A stretch of 64,000 bases of DNA from Gammaproteobacteria bacterium. GTDB lineage: Bacteria > Pseudomonadota > Gammaproteobacteria > Pseudomonadales > UBA5518. Shown piece after piece: positions 33,665-42,987 of this stretch (positions within the stretch are counted from its first letter, which is position 1; each line of letters opens with the position of its first letter). The stretch lies in NCBI GenBank assembly GCA_016718385.1, contig JADKDK010000002.1, positions 1,007,901 through 1,071,900 of the forward strand. The letters are read 5' to 3'. A program made the position numbers and the translations under genes. The notes below the pieces were generated by a model, which saw only the letters and a list, made by a program, of their open reading frames with translations, ran no database searches and had not been told where the DNA came from.

Positions 33665-34873
33665 TCAGCGGCTCTCGACGCGGTAGGCCCGCAGCCCGCC
33701 GTCGTTGCCGTACACGTACAGCATGTCATTGCCCCCGACCATGTCGGCGCGCACGCCGTCGCCATCGGCGCGCACGCGTCCCGCGAAATGGCCGTCGGCC
33801 TGCGACAGCAGGTGCACGTAGCCGTCGAAATCCGCCACCGCGACATGGCTGCCGATCACCGCCGGCGCGCCGGGCTGGCGCCGTGCCAGCTGGTCGTTCT
33901 GCCAGCGCAGCGCGCCGCCGGCGGCCTCGTAGGCGCTCACGGTGCCGCTCGCCTCCGCCACGTAGATATTGCCGAAGCCCTCGGCGATGCCGACGTAGCT
34001 CGAGGCATCGCGCGCCCACACCGGGCGCCCGTTGGCGATGTTCAGGCCGCCGAGCTTGCCCTGGTAGGTCACGGCGAACACATTGGCGCCGACCAGCAGC
34101 GGCCGGCCCTCGATGTCGATGGTGCGCTCGATGTCCGATTGCCCCTGCGGATTGGCGATGCGGCCATCCCACAGCACCGTGCCGGTGTCGGCCTTGATGG
34201 CCACGATGCGTCCGCTGGCGAGCGCCGCATACGCGACACCCTCGCTCAGCAGCGGTGCGGCGGTGCCGCGCAGCGTCAGCAGCGGATTGCTGCTGTCGTG
34301 CGTCCAGCGCCGCGCGCCGGTCGCCGCGTCCAGGCCCGTCACCTTGCCGTCGAGCGTCTGCACCACGACCACGTCCCAGTCCGCCGCGGGCGGAGCCAGC
34401 ACCTCGCTGCTCACGCTCGCGCGCCACAGCTCGCGCCCCGTCGCGCTCTCCATCGCGATCACGCGCCCGCGGGTGTTGCCCACCAGCACCAGGTCGCCGC
34501 CCACGCCCACCCCGCCGGAGAGCTCGGTATCGACGTCGACCTTCCAGCGCCGCTTGCCGCTCGCCGCGTCGAGGGCTGCCACCGTGCCGTTCTGCGCCGC
34601 GACATAGATCGCGTCACCGTAGAGCGCGGGCTGCAGGCGGTTGTACAGCTTGCCCTGGCCGTTGCCGACGCCGGTGCTCCAGACCTTGCGGATGTCCACC
34701 TCGGGGTCGAACTCCACCAGTTCGGCCGGCGCGAGCGCGGCATCCTCTTCGTCGTCGCCGATGCTCTTGACGTAATCCACCATGCCGCAGGCGCCCAGCA
34801 TGCCCGCGAGGGATGCCGCGAGCAGTGCCCGCAGCAGCGCCGGACCGAGCCGTTTCTTCTCGCCGATGATCAT
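33665..34873 (-). CDS. bamB: Outer membrane assembly lipoprotein BamB
   Basis: A 402-aa beta-propeller lipoprotein of the BAM complex, which inserts beta-barrel proteins into the outer membrane. A signal peptide with lipobox MLGACG is visible near residue 29. About eight PQQ-like blades follow, recognisable from repeated AxDAxTGxxxW motifs (ALDAASGKRRW, AMESATGRELW, GLDAATGARRW, AIKADTGTVLW). The ATG overlaps the yfgM stop by 4 bp. The order yfgM-bamB-der matches related genomes. Confidence 0.96.
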   Translation of the reverse strand: MIIGEKKRLGPALLRALLAASLAGMLGACGMVDYVKSIGDDEEDAALAPAELVEFDPEVDIRKVWSTGVGNGQGKLYNRLQPALYGDAIYVAAQNGTVAALDAASGKRRWKVDVDTELSGGVGVGGDLVLVGNTRGRVIAMESATGRELWRASVSSEVLAPPAADWDVVVVQTLDGKVTGLDAATGARRWTHDSSNPLLTLRGTAAPLLSEGVAYAALASGRIVAIKADTGTVLWDGRIANPQGQSDIERTIDIEGRPLLVGANVFAVTYQGKLGGLNIANGRPVWARDASSYVGIAEGFGNIYVAEASGTVSAYEAAGGALRWQNDQLARRQPGAPAVIGSHVAVADFDGYVHLLSQADGHFAGRVRADGDGVRADMVGGNDMLYVYGNDGGLRAYRVESR

Positions 34874-35664
34874 TGCTTGGTCGCTCCCGTGTCAGGGGTC
34901 GTGGCATCCGCCGCTGCCGGATCCGCAGCCGCCGGGGCAGCGCCCGCGGCGGGCTCGCCCAGCTCCAGTTCCTGAAGCTTGAGCTGCAGCAGGCGCGACG
35001 CCGTGGTGCCCTCGCGGCTGCCGGCACGCTCCACCGCCGCGCGATAGGCCGTGATGGCACCCGCGGTATCGTTGCGCCGGCTCAGGATATCGCCGCGCAG
35101 CTCGAGCTTCTCTACCGCGAAATCGTCCGTGCCCGCGGCATCGAGCACGGCCAGGGCATCGTCGGAGCGCCCCAGCGCGAGCAGCACGCGCGCCAGCCGC
35201 ACACGCGCCAGCGCGCCTAGCTGCGGATCCGCGTAACGCCCGAGCAGGCCGTCGATGCGCGTGGCCAGCGCGCCGCGAGCCACGTCGGGCTGGCGCTCCA
35301 GCAGGGCACGCAGCTCGGTCTCGGCCGCGATGAGCTCGTTCTTCCCGACGTGCAGTCGCGCCAGCATCAGCGAGGCGTAGTCGGCGTAGCGCGAACCGGG
35401 ATTCAGCTCCTTGAGCTGCGTCGCGAGATGCGCGGCGGTAGTGCCCTGGATCGGGTCGGTGGCCGCCGCATCGACGGCCTGCAGCAACTGCTGGTAGGTG
35501 ACCGCCGCCTGCTCGCTCGCGCCCTGCTGGCGCTGCTGCCACCACTGCCAGCCGAACACCAGCGCCAGCGCCAGCCCGACGCCGATCAGGGTCGACGAGC
35601 CGTTGCGCGCCCACCACTGCTTGAGTGCCTTGATCTGGTCTTCTTCAGTACCGTAAGGATCCAC
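34870..35664 (-). CDS. yfgM: YfgM-like ancillary SecYEG translocon/BamB-linked TPR protein
   Basis: A 264-aa inner-membrane protein with a short cytoplasmic N-terminus and one helix (LIGVGLALALVFGWQWWQ, residues ~24-41). A periplasmic tetratricopeptide domain follows (LKELNPGSRYADYASLMLAR and later repeats). The family is linked to chaperone hand-off at the Sec translocon. The start is GTG 35664 with GGGGAGAG five bases upstream. The end is Ala/Pro-rich (PAAGAAPAAADPAAADATT), a low-complexity tail. It lies between hisS and bamB, as in pseudomonads. Confidence 0.92.
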   Translation of the reverse strand: MDPYGTEEDQIKALKQWWARNGSSTLIGVGLALALVFGWQWWQQRQQGASEQAAVTYQQLLQAVDAAATDPIQGTTAAHLATQLKELNPGSRYADYASLMLARLHVGKNELIAAETELRALLERQPDVARGALATRIDGLLGRYADPQLGALARVRLARVLLALGRSDDALAVLDAAGTDDFAVEKLELRGDILSRRNDTAGAITAYRAAVERAGSREGTTASRLLQLKLQELELGEPAAGAAPAAADPAAADATTPDTGATKQ

Positions 35665-35701
35665 GATCTCTCCCCGTTGCGCTCTCTCTGTGCGCCACCG
35701 C

Positions 35702-36985
<1,284 letters not shown>

Positions 36986-37069
36986 CGCGCTGGTCTCCGG
37001 TTTCAACAGGCGAACCGCCGGAGCCGACGGCCGGCGGAGCAAAAAAACATGCGCACGGTATAGCCAGAG

Positions 37070-38194
37070 TCAGGCTTTGGCAATGAGACTCCCGGCGGCG
37101 GACTCGCGCTCCTCGGCCTGCGCGGCCAGCGCGGCGCGGATCGTCTGCTCGAGATCGTCGATCAGCGAGCCGGACTCCACCTTGTGGTGCGGCTTGCCGC
37201 CGACGAACACCAGGTTGCGCGGCGCGCCGCCGGTGACTCCCACGTGCGCCTCGCGCGATTCCCCGGGGCCGTTGACGTAGCAACCGATCACCGCCACGTC
37301 GAGCGGCTCGCGCACGTCCTCGAGGCGGCGCTCCAGCTCGTTCATCGTCGCGATCACGTCGAAGTTCTGCCGCGAGCAGCTCGGGCAGGCCACGAAGTTG
37401 ATGCCCTTGGCGCGCAGGCGCATGCTCTTCAGGATGTCCCAGCCGACCTTCACTTCCTCGACCGGGTCGGCCGCGAGCGAGATGCGGATGGTGTCGCCGA
37501 TGCCGTCCATCAGCAGCAGGCCGAGTCCGATGGAGGACTTCACGGTGCCGCCGCGCAGGCCGCCGGCCTCGGTGATGCCGAGATGCAGCGGCTGCTCGAT
37601 CTGCGGGGCGAGCTTGCGGTAGGCCTCCACGGTCATGAAGATGTCCGAGGCCTTGAGGCTCACCTTGAAGTCGTGGAAGTCGTGCCGGTCCAGGATCTCG
37701 ATATGGCGCAGCGCCGACTCCACCATCGCGTCGGCGCAGGGCTCGGGATACTTGCGCTGCAGCTCCTTCTCCAGCGAGCCGGCGTTCACGCCGATGCGGA
37801 TCGGGATGCCGTTGTCGCGCGCGGCCTCGATCACGGCGCGTACGCGGTCCTCGCGCCCGATGTTGCCCGGATTGATGCGCAGGCAATCGACACCGGTCTT
37901 CGCCACCGCCAGCGCGATCTTGTAATCGAAGTGGATGTCCGCCACCAGCGGCACGCCGACCTGCGGGCGGATCTTCGCGAAGGCGGCCGCGGCATCCATG
38001 CTCGGCACCGAGACGCGCACGATGTCGGCGCCCGCGGCGGCCAGCTGGTTGATCTGCCCGACCGTGGCCGCGACGTCGCAGGTCTCGGTGTTGGTCATGC
38101 TCTGCACAGAGATCGGCGCATCGCCCCCGACCGGGACCGAACCGACCATGATGCGGCGCGAGCGCCGGCGCACGATGGGTGATGGATGCAGCAT
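37070..38194 (-). CDS. ispG: 4-hydroxy-3-methylbut-2-enyl diphosphate synthase (flavodoxin)
   Basis: A 374-aa enzyme of the MEP isoprenoid pathway that converts MEcPP to HMBPP using a 4Fe-4S cluster. The N-terminal TIM barrel has VQSMTNTETCDVAAT and VADIHFDYKIAL. The cluster ligands are CPSCSRQNF and VIGCYVNGPGE near the C-terminus, with the glutamate ligand in NGPGE. Length matches the bacterial form without the plant insert. It lies between rodZ and hisS, the standard gammaproteobacterial order. As an Fe-S protein it depends on the cluster-assembly machinery, only part of which (iscR-iscS) is present here. Confidence 0.97.
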   Translation of the reverse strand: MLHPSPIVRRRSRRIMVGSVPVGGDAPISVQSMTNTETCDVAATVGQINQLAAAGADIVRVSVPSMDAAAAFAKIRPQVGVPLVADIHFDYKIALAVAKTGVDCLRINPGNIGREDRVRAVIEAARDNGIPIRIGVNAGSLEKELQRKYPEPCADAMVESALRHIEILDRHDFHDFKVSLKASDIFMTVEAYRKLAPQIEQPLHLGITEAGGLRGGTVKSSIGLGLLLMDGIGDTIRISLAADPVEEVKVGWDILKSMRLRAKGINFVACPSCSRQNFDVIATMNELERRLEDVREPLDVAVIGCYVNGPGESREAHVGVTGGAPRNLVFVGGKPHHKVESGSLIDDLEQTIRAALAAQAEERESAAGSLIAKA

Positions 38195-38207
38195 GGGCGG
38201 CGCTGCC

Positions 38208-38705
38208 TCAGGGTGCGGCGCGCGGCGGCGCGAGCAACGGCACCACCTGCGGCCCGCTGGCGGTATCCACGGTCACCGCTGCCGTGCCCGGCTCGCGCAC
38301 CGCGGCCTGCGGCTCGCGATTCTGGAACAGGAACAGCGCGCTCACCGCGAGCAGCGCCAGCACCATGCCCACGCGCCCGGCGCCCGAGGCGCCACGCCAG
38401 CGGTCGCGCTTGGCCACGCCCGCACGCTTCTCGGTCTTGCCCGCGGGGCTCGCGACCCGCAGGCGCGACAGCACCTCGTCGGCGTCGATGCCGAGCAGCC
38501 GCGCGTAGTTGCGCAGGTAGCCGCGCACGAAGGTCTCGCCGCGGATGCGGTCGTAGCAGTCCTTCTCCAGCGAGTTCACCACGGACTGCAGCAGGTGGAG
38601 CTTGTCGGCGACCTGCTCCACGCTCATCCCCGCGGACTCGCGCGCCGTGCGCAGCATGGCGCCGGGGCTGCGCTGATCCGTGCTCGGCTTGTCTTCCTGA
38701 ACCAT
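38208..38705 (-). CDS. rodZ: RodZ-like HTH membrane protein, short form
   Basis: A 165-aa protein with an N-terminal helix-turn-helix (GAMLRTARESAGMSVEQVADKL to VRGYLRNYARLLGID), the MreB-contacting RodZ domain. A basic juxtamembrane region and one transmembrane helix (GRVGMVLALLAVSALFLF, ~112-129) follow. Only about 35 Pro/Ala-rich residues come after the helix. Usual RodZ proteins of ~300 residues carry a periplasmic DUF4115 domain, which is missing. No frame with that domain is seen downstream before ispG, so it looks naturally short. Placement between pilW and ispG supports the name. Confidence 0.87.
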   Translation of the reverse strand: MVQEDKPSTDQRSPGAMLRTARESAGMSVEQVADKLHLLQSVVNSLEKDCYDRIRGETFVRGYLRNYARLLGIDADEVLSRLRVASPAGKTEKRAGVAKRDRWRGASGAGRVGMVLALLAVSALFLFQNREPQAAVREPGTAAVTVDTASGPQVVPLLAPPRAAP

Positions 38706-38711
38706 GATGTG

Positions 38712-39494
38712 TCAGCGCTCGGTGGAAGTACTGGAGAACTCCCGGTATTCCGCGGAATCCGGGTACATGCTTTTCAGCTGCAGGGAATAACTGGCCTCGG
38801 CATCGCGGTCCCCCGCGAGGCGCGCGAGACGGATGCCGAGCAGCAGGCTGCGCGGCGTCTGGCGCGGCGCCAGGCGCCGGAACTGCTCGTAGTAGCGCGC
38901 CGCCGGCTCATGGTCGCCACGCTCGTAGTTGATCGCGGCGAGCTCGAGCATCGCCGGCCACTGGCGCCGGTCCATCTTGACCGCGCGCGAGAGCGCTTCC
39001 TCGGCCTTAGCGGTCTCGCCCACCTTCTGGTAGGCGCGCCCGAGGTTGGCGAACGCCGCGCCGCGCGATTCGTACAGCGTGTCCGCCACCACGTGCTCGA
39101 GCTCGCGGATCGCGCCGCGCGTGTCGCCACGTTCGTAGAGGAAGGCGGCGTAGTTGTTGCGCGCGCGCGAGAACTTCGGGTCGGAGGCGACCGCCTTGCG
39201 AAAGTGCTCCTGGGCCAGCTCGTACTCGCCGGTCTTCCAGAACACCTGCGCCAGGGTGTCGTGCACCGGCGCGGAGTTCGGATCGAGCTCGAGCGCGCGC
39301 TTGAGGTGCACGATCGCCTTTTCCGTGTTGCCCTGGTTCAGGTAATCGGTCGCGGCCTTGACGCGGCTGGCCACCTCGGCCTGCTTGTCGGCCTTGAACG
39401 TGGAATTGGTGGTGGTCACGCAGCCCTGCACGAGCAGCGCGAGCAGCAGCGGCACCAGCGGCCGGATCCATGGACCCGCGCCACGCGTGCTCAT
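38712..39494 (-). CDS. pilW: Type IV pilus biogenesis lipoprotein PilW/PilF (TPR)
   Basis: A 260-aa outer-membrane lipoprotein (lipobox LLVQGC near residue 25) with about six tetratricopeptide repeats. Examples are ATDYLNQGNTEKAIVHLKRALELDP, YELAQEHFRKAVASDP and AKAEEALSRAVKMD. Pseudomonas PilF is the pilotin for the PilQ secretin. The ATG (39494) overlaps the stop of rlmN, so translation is coupled. Other pilus genes are not in the window. The open frame continues upstream in rlmN but that is antisense-like low-complexity sequence in the wrong frame. Confidence 0.92.
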   Translation of the reverse strand: MSTRGAGPWIRPLVPLLLALLVQGCVTTTNSTFKADKQAEVASRVKAATDYLNQGNTEKAIVHLKRALELDPNSAPVHDTLAQVFWKTGEYELAQEHFRKAVASDPKFSRARNNYAAFLYERGDTRGAIRELEHVVADTLYESRGAAFANLGRAYQKVGETAKAEEALSRAVKMDRRQWPAMLELAAINYERGDHEPAARYYEQFRRLAPRQTPRSLLLGIRLARLAGDRDAEASYSLQLKSMYPDSAEYREFSSTSTER

Positions 39495-40660
39495 GCGCGA
39501 ACTCCCTGCGCGCGATCGCAGGCAAGCGCCGCGTGCGCCGCGCGATGGCGCGCGCTGCGCCGCGTGCGGTCCTGCACCTGGCCGACCAGCTGCCCGCAGG
39601 CGGCGTCGATGTCCTCGCCGCGCGTGGTGCGCACCGTGACGCGGTGCCCGGCTTCCGTGAGGACGTTCCAGAAGCGGCTCACGGCGTTGCGGCTCGGGCG
39701 CTCGTAGGACGATTGCGGGAAGGGGTTGAACGGGATCAGGTTGATCTTGCACGGGTAGCCACGCAGCAGCGCCGCCAGCTCGCGAGCGAGCTCCACGCTG
39801 TCGTTGACACCCTTCAACAACGTGTACTCGACCGTGATCACGCGCTTGCTGTCGGTCTGCGCGTCCATGTAGCGGCGCGCGGCATCGAGCAGGCTCGCGA
39901 TCGGGTAGCGGCGGTTGACCGGCACCAGCTGGTCGCGCAATGCGTCGTTGGGGGCGTGCAGGGAGATCGCGAGCGAGGCTTCGCTGACGGCGGCCAGGCG
40001 CTCGAGCGCGGGCACCACGCCCGCGGTGCTCAGCGTCACGCGGCGCTTGGAGATCCCGTAGGCGAAGTCATCCATCATCAGGTCCATCGCGGCGACGACG
40101 TTGTCGAAGTTTAGCAGAGGCTCCCCCATGCCCATCATCACCACGTTGGTGATGCTGCGCTGGCCGCCGCGCTTGGGCAGGCCGAAGGAACGCGCCGCGA
40201 TCCAGACCTGCCCGATGATCTCGGCGGCCGTGAGGTCGCGCTGGAAGCCCTGCTTGCCGGTCGAGCAGAAACTGCAATCGAGCGCACAACCCACCTGCGA
40301 GGACACGCACAGCGTGCCGCGCCCGTCCTCGGGGATGAACACCGTCTCGACGCAGCTGCCGCCCGTGACGCGCACCAGCCACTTGCGCGTGCCGTCGGCG
40401 GAGATGTGCTCCTCGGCCACCTCCGGCGCGCGCACCTCGGCGCACTGCGCCAGCCGCTCGCGCAGCGCGCGGCTGATGTCGGTCATCTGCCCGAAGGAAT
40501 CCGCGCCCTGGTGGTAGATCCACTTGAACAGCTGCTGTGCCCGGTAGGGCTTCTCGCCCAGCGCGACCATGAACTCCTCCATGCGCGCGCGCGGCATGCC
40601 CAGCAGGTTGACCCGTGCCGGGGGCGTGTCGCTCGCGATCAGGGCGGCGGAGTTTTCCAT
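39491..40660 (-). CDS. rlmN: Dual-specificity 23S rRNA/tRNA (adenine-C2)-methyltransferase
   Basis: A 389-aa radical-SAM enzyme methylating A2503 of 23S rRNA and A37 of some tRNAs. The cluster motif is CALDCSFCSTG, preceded by VSSQVG. Further family marks are MMGMGEPLLNFDNV, VTLSTAGVVPAL, LAISLHAPNDALRDQLVP and NLIPFNPFP. The two methyl-carrying cysteines would be those in the VSSQVGCALDC region and near the C-terminus (DIDAACGQL). It lies between ndk and pilW, with a 4-bp coupled overlap to pilW. Confidence 0.97.
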   Translation of the reverse strand: MENSAALIASDTPPARVNLLGMPRARMEEFMVALGEKPYRAQQLFKWIYHQGADSFGQMTDISRALRERLAQCAEVRAPEVAEEHISADGTRKWLVRVTGGSCVETVFIPEDGRGTLCVSSQVGCALDCSFCSTGKQGFQRDLTAAEIIGQVWIAARSFGLPKRGGQRSITNVVMMGMGEPLLNFDNVVAAMDLMMDDFAYGISKRRVTLSTAGVVPALERLAAVSEASLAISLHAPNDALRDQLVPVNRRYPIASLLDAARRYMDAQTDSKRVITVEYTLLKGVNDSVELARELAALLRGYPCKINLIPFNPFPQSSYERPSRNAVSRFWNVLTEAGHRVTVRTTRGEDIDAACGQLVGQVQDRTRRSARHRAAHAALACDRAQGVRA

Positions 40661-40679
40661 GGGCAGCGGCGGCGACGCC

Positions 40680-41108
40680 TCAGGCGCGGTCGCACAGTTC
40701 CGTGGCGGCGAAGAAGTACGCGATCTCGCGCGCCGCGGAGGCGGCGGAGTCCGAGCCGTGCACCGCGTTGGCGTCGATGCTCTGGGCGAAGTCGGCGCGG
40801 ATGGTGCCCGGGGCCGCTTCCTTCGGGTTGGTCGCGCCCATCAGCTCGCGGTTCTTCGCCACGGCGTTCTCGCCTTCCAGCACCTGCACCAGCACCGGGC
40901 CCGAGGTCATGAACTCGACCAGCGCCGGGTAGAACGGGCGCCCCCTGTGCTCGGCATAGAAGCCGCCCGCGGTGGCGTCGGTCAGGCGCAGCATCCGGGC
41001 GGCCACGACGCGCAGGCCGTTCTTCTCGAAACGCGAGAGGATTTCGCCGACGACGTTCTTCGCCACGGCATCGGGCTTGATGATCGAAAGGGTGCGCTCG
41101 AGGGTCAT
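40680..41108 (-). CDS. ndk: Nucleoside diphosphate kinase
   Basis: A 142-aa NDP kinase that regenerates NTPs from NDPs. The start MTLERTLSIIKPDAV has the conserved KPD motif. The active-site His is in DANAVHGSDSAASA, with the usual RPFYPALVEFM and GPVLVQVLEGENAV elements. ATG 41108 has GGAG upstream; longer in-frame sequence upstream is not ndk-like. A strong promoter lies just upstream. It is immediately downstream of iscS, whereas many relatives have the rest of the isc operon in between. Confidence 0.97.
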   Translation of the reverse strand: MTLERTLSIIKPDAVAKNVVGEILSRFEKNGLRVVAARMLRLTDATAGGFYAEHRGRPFYPALVEFMTSGPVLVQVLEGENAVAKNRELMGATNPKEAAPGTIRADFAQSIDANAVHGSDSAASAAREIAYFFAATELCDRA

Positions 41109-41170
41109 TCGGTACTCCGGATCGTGAATAGGGTGCGGCAGTCGCGCCGCACCGGCCAAAAAGGAGCGGC

Positions 41171-41200
41171 ATTATACGCACCGCGCGAACCCCCCGTTAA
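41171..41200 (-). promoter_or_regulatory. Sigma-70 promoter upstream of ndk
   Basis: On the minus strand a perfect -10 TATAAT (plus-strand 41171-41176) lies 18 bp after TTAACG (41195-41200), about 65 bp before the ndk start. It should drive ndk and the co-linear genes rlmN, pilW, rodZ, ispG, hisS, yfgM, bamB and der. A short hairpin (CCCC-GTTA-AGGGG) overlaps the -35 and could end upstream transcripts. Confidence 0.6.
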
Positions 41201-41229
41201 GGGGCATCAGGCCGCGATAATGCCGGCTT

Positions 41230-42408
41230 TCAGGCCAGCATCCCAGGCTCCGGCACCGCGCTGCCGCGCAGCCGCGTCACGGCCCGGCGGATGGCATCGG
41301 CCGCCAGCGCGACCTCTTCGGCGGTGCTGAAGCGCCCGAGGCTGAAGCGCAAGGAGGCATGTGCCAGCTCGTCGCCCAGTCCTATGGCACGCAAAACGTG
41401 GGAAGGTTCCAGGCTGGCCGAGGTGCAGGCAGAACCCGAGGACACCGCGATGTCCTTCATGGCCATGATCATCGACTCGCCTTCCACGCCGGCGAAGCGC
41501 ACGTTCAGCGCCCCGGCCACGCGCCGCGCGGGGTCGCCGTTCTGTCCCACGCCCCCCAGGTCCGCGATGGACGCCCACAGCCGGTCGCGCAGCGCCGCGA
41601 TGCGCTCGGCGTCGGCCTGCATTTCGGCGCGCGCCAGGCGCGCCGCCTCGCCCATGCCGACGATCTGGTGGGTGGGCAGCGTGCCGGAACGCATGCCGCG
41701 CTCATGGCCGCCGCCGTGCATCTGCGCTTCCAGCCAGACCCGCGGCAGGCGCCGCACGTAGAGCGCCCCGACGCCCTTGGGCCCGTACATCTTGTGCGCC
41801 GAGAGCGACGCGAGATCGACCGGAAGCGCCGCGAGGTCGAGCGGGAGCTTGCCCGCGCCCTGGGCGGCATCGACGTGGAACACGATGCCGCGCTCACGGC
41901 ACAGCGCACCGAGGGCGGCGATGTCGTTGACGGTGCCGAGCTCGTTGTTCACGTGCATCACGCTCACGAGGATCGTGTCCTCGCGCAGCAGCGGTGCCAG
42001 CGCGGCGGGCTGCACGATGCCGCCGGCATCCGGGGCCACGTAGCTCAGCTCGAAGCCCTCGGCCTCCAGCTGGCGACAGCTGTCGAGCACCGCCTTGTGC
42101 TCGATCGTCGAGGTGACGATGTGCCGCCCCTTGCGCCGGTTGAAGTGCGCGACACCCTTGAGCGCCAGGTTGTCGGCCTCGGTCGCCCCGCTGGTCCAGA
42201 CGATCTCGCGCGGATCGGCGCCCACCAGCTCGGCCACCTCGCGCCGCGCCTGCTCCACGGCCTCCTCGGCACGCCAGCCGTAGACGTGCGAGCGCGAGGA
42301 GGGATTGCCGAAATTGCCGTCGATGGTCAGGCATTGCGCCATGCGCGCGGCCACGCGCGGATCCACCGGCGTGGTCGCGAGGTAGTCGAGGTAGACAGGC
42401 AGGCGCAT
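41230..42408 (-). CDS. iscS: Cysteine desulfurase IscS
   Basis: A 392-aa PLP enzyme that takes sulfur from cysteine for Fe-S clusters and tRNA thiolation. It begins MRLPVYLDYLATTPVDPRV, as IscS does. The PLP Lys is in SLSAHKMYGPKGVGALYVRR, and the persulfide-forming Cys is in AVSSGSACTSASLEPSHVL. It ends with the SLGRFSTAEEVALAADAI segment. ATG 42408 starts 22 bp after iscR. No iscU, iscA, hscB, hscA or fdx follows; ndk does. Clusters must therefore be built on a scaffold encoded elsewhere, for example a suf locus. Confidence 0.96.
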   Translation of the reverse strand: MRLPVYLDYLATTPVDPRVAARMAQCLTIDGNFGNPSSRSHVYGWRAEEAVEQARREVAELVGADPREIVWTSGATEADNLALKGVAHFNRRKGRHIVTSTIEHKAVLDSCRQLEAEGFELSYVAPDAGGIVQPAALAPLLREDTILVSVMHVNNELGTVNDIAALGALCRERGIVFHVDAAQGAGKLPLDLAALPVDLASLSAHKMYGPKGVGALYVRRLPRVWLEAQMHGGGHERGMRSGTLPTHQIVGMGEAARLARAEMQADAERIAALRDRLWASIADLGGVGQNGDPARRVAGALNVRFAGVEGESMIMAMKDIAVSSGSACTSASLEPSHVLRAIGLGDELAHASLRFSLGRFSTAEEVALAADAIRRAVTRLRGSAVPEPGMLA

Positions 42409-42430
42409 CGCGGGGCTGGCCGGCAGCGGC

Positions 42431-42925
42431 TCAGTTGAGCGCGGTGACGTTGATATCGCCCGCCGCGCGCTCGCGCGAGCCGTGGGTCCCGCGCTCGTGC
42501 TGGCGCCGCGAGACCTGCTGCACATCGCTGCGCGCGACCAGTTCGCCCAGCGTGATGCCGTTGAGGAAGGAATGGATCTGTTCGCTGAGGTCGTTCCACA
42601 GCGTGTGGGTCAGGCAGATTTCACCCTGCTGGCAGCCGCCCTTGCCCTGGCAGGCCGTGGCTTCGTAGCTCTCGTTCACGGCATCGATGATCGAGGCAAC
42701 GCTGATCTCGGCACCGGGACGCTGCAGGCGATAGCCGCCACCGGGGCCACGCACGCTGCTCACCAGCCCGCTGCGGCGCAGGCGCGCGAACAGCTGCTCC
42801 AGGTAGGAGAGCGAGATTTCCTGGCGGCCGGAGATATCGGACAGGCTCACCGGACCCCCGCCCTCGTGCAGCGCGAGATCCAGCATCGCGGTGACAGCAT
42901 AACGTCCCTTGGTAGTCAGGCGCAT
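42431..42925 (-). CDS. iscR: Fe-S cluster regulator IscR (Rrf2 family)
   Basis: A 164-aa winged-helix regulator that senses its own 2Fe-2S cluster. MRLTTKGRYAVTAMLDLALH is the family start; the recognition region is LSDISGRQEISLSYLEQLFARLRRSGLV. The three cluster cysteines are in ATACQGKGGCQQGEICLTHTLW. The tail has HERGTHGSRERA. ATG 42925 is chosen; a TTG three bases upstream also opens the frame. A promoter with an IscR-like site precedes it, so it is likely autoregulated. Confidence 0.95.
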   Translation of the reverse strand: MRLTTKGRYAVTAMLDLALHEGGGPVSLSDISGRQEISLSYLEQLFARLRRSGLVSSVRGPGGGYRLQRPGAEISVASIIDAVNESYEATACQGKGGCQQGEICLTHTLWNDLSEQIHSFLNGITLGELVARSDVQQVSRRQHERGTHGSRERAAGDINVTALN

Positions 42926-42954
42926 CAAGGTTCCCCGGCGCGGAATCGGCGTCC

Positions 42955-42987
42955 AGTATTCTTTTTCCGAGTGTTGCAGTCAAGAAT
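42955..42987 (-). promoter_or_regulatory. iscR promoter with candidate IscR type 1 site
   Basis: On the minus strand, TTGACT (plus-strand 42978-42983) and AATACT (42955-42960) are exactly 17 bp apart, a good sigma-70 promoter. The 25-bp stretch 42963-42987 contains TTGACT and, six bases on, ACTCGG, resembling the IscR type 1 element around the -35. The -35 lies inside the 3' end of trmJ. The promoter is convincing; the operator is a plausible match only. Confidence 0.6.

Noticed and set aside
36986..37042. Longer hisS start at TTG 37042
   Set aside because: Adds 19 residues not found in the family and has no ribosome site; TTG 36985 has GGAGA upstream.
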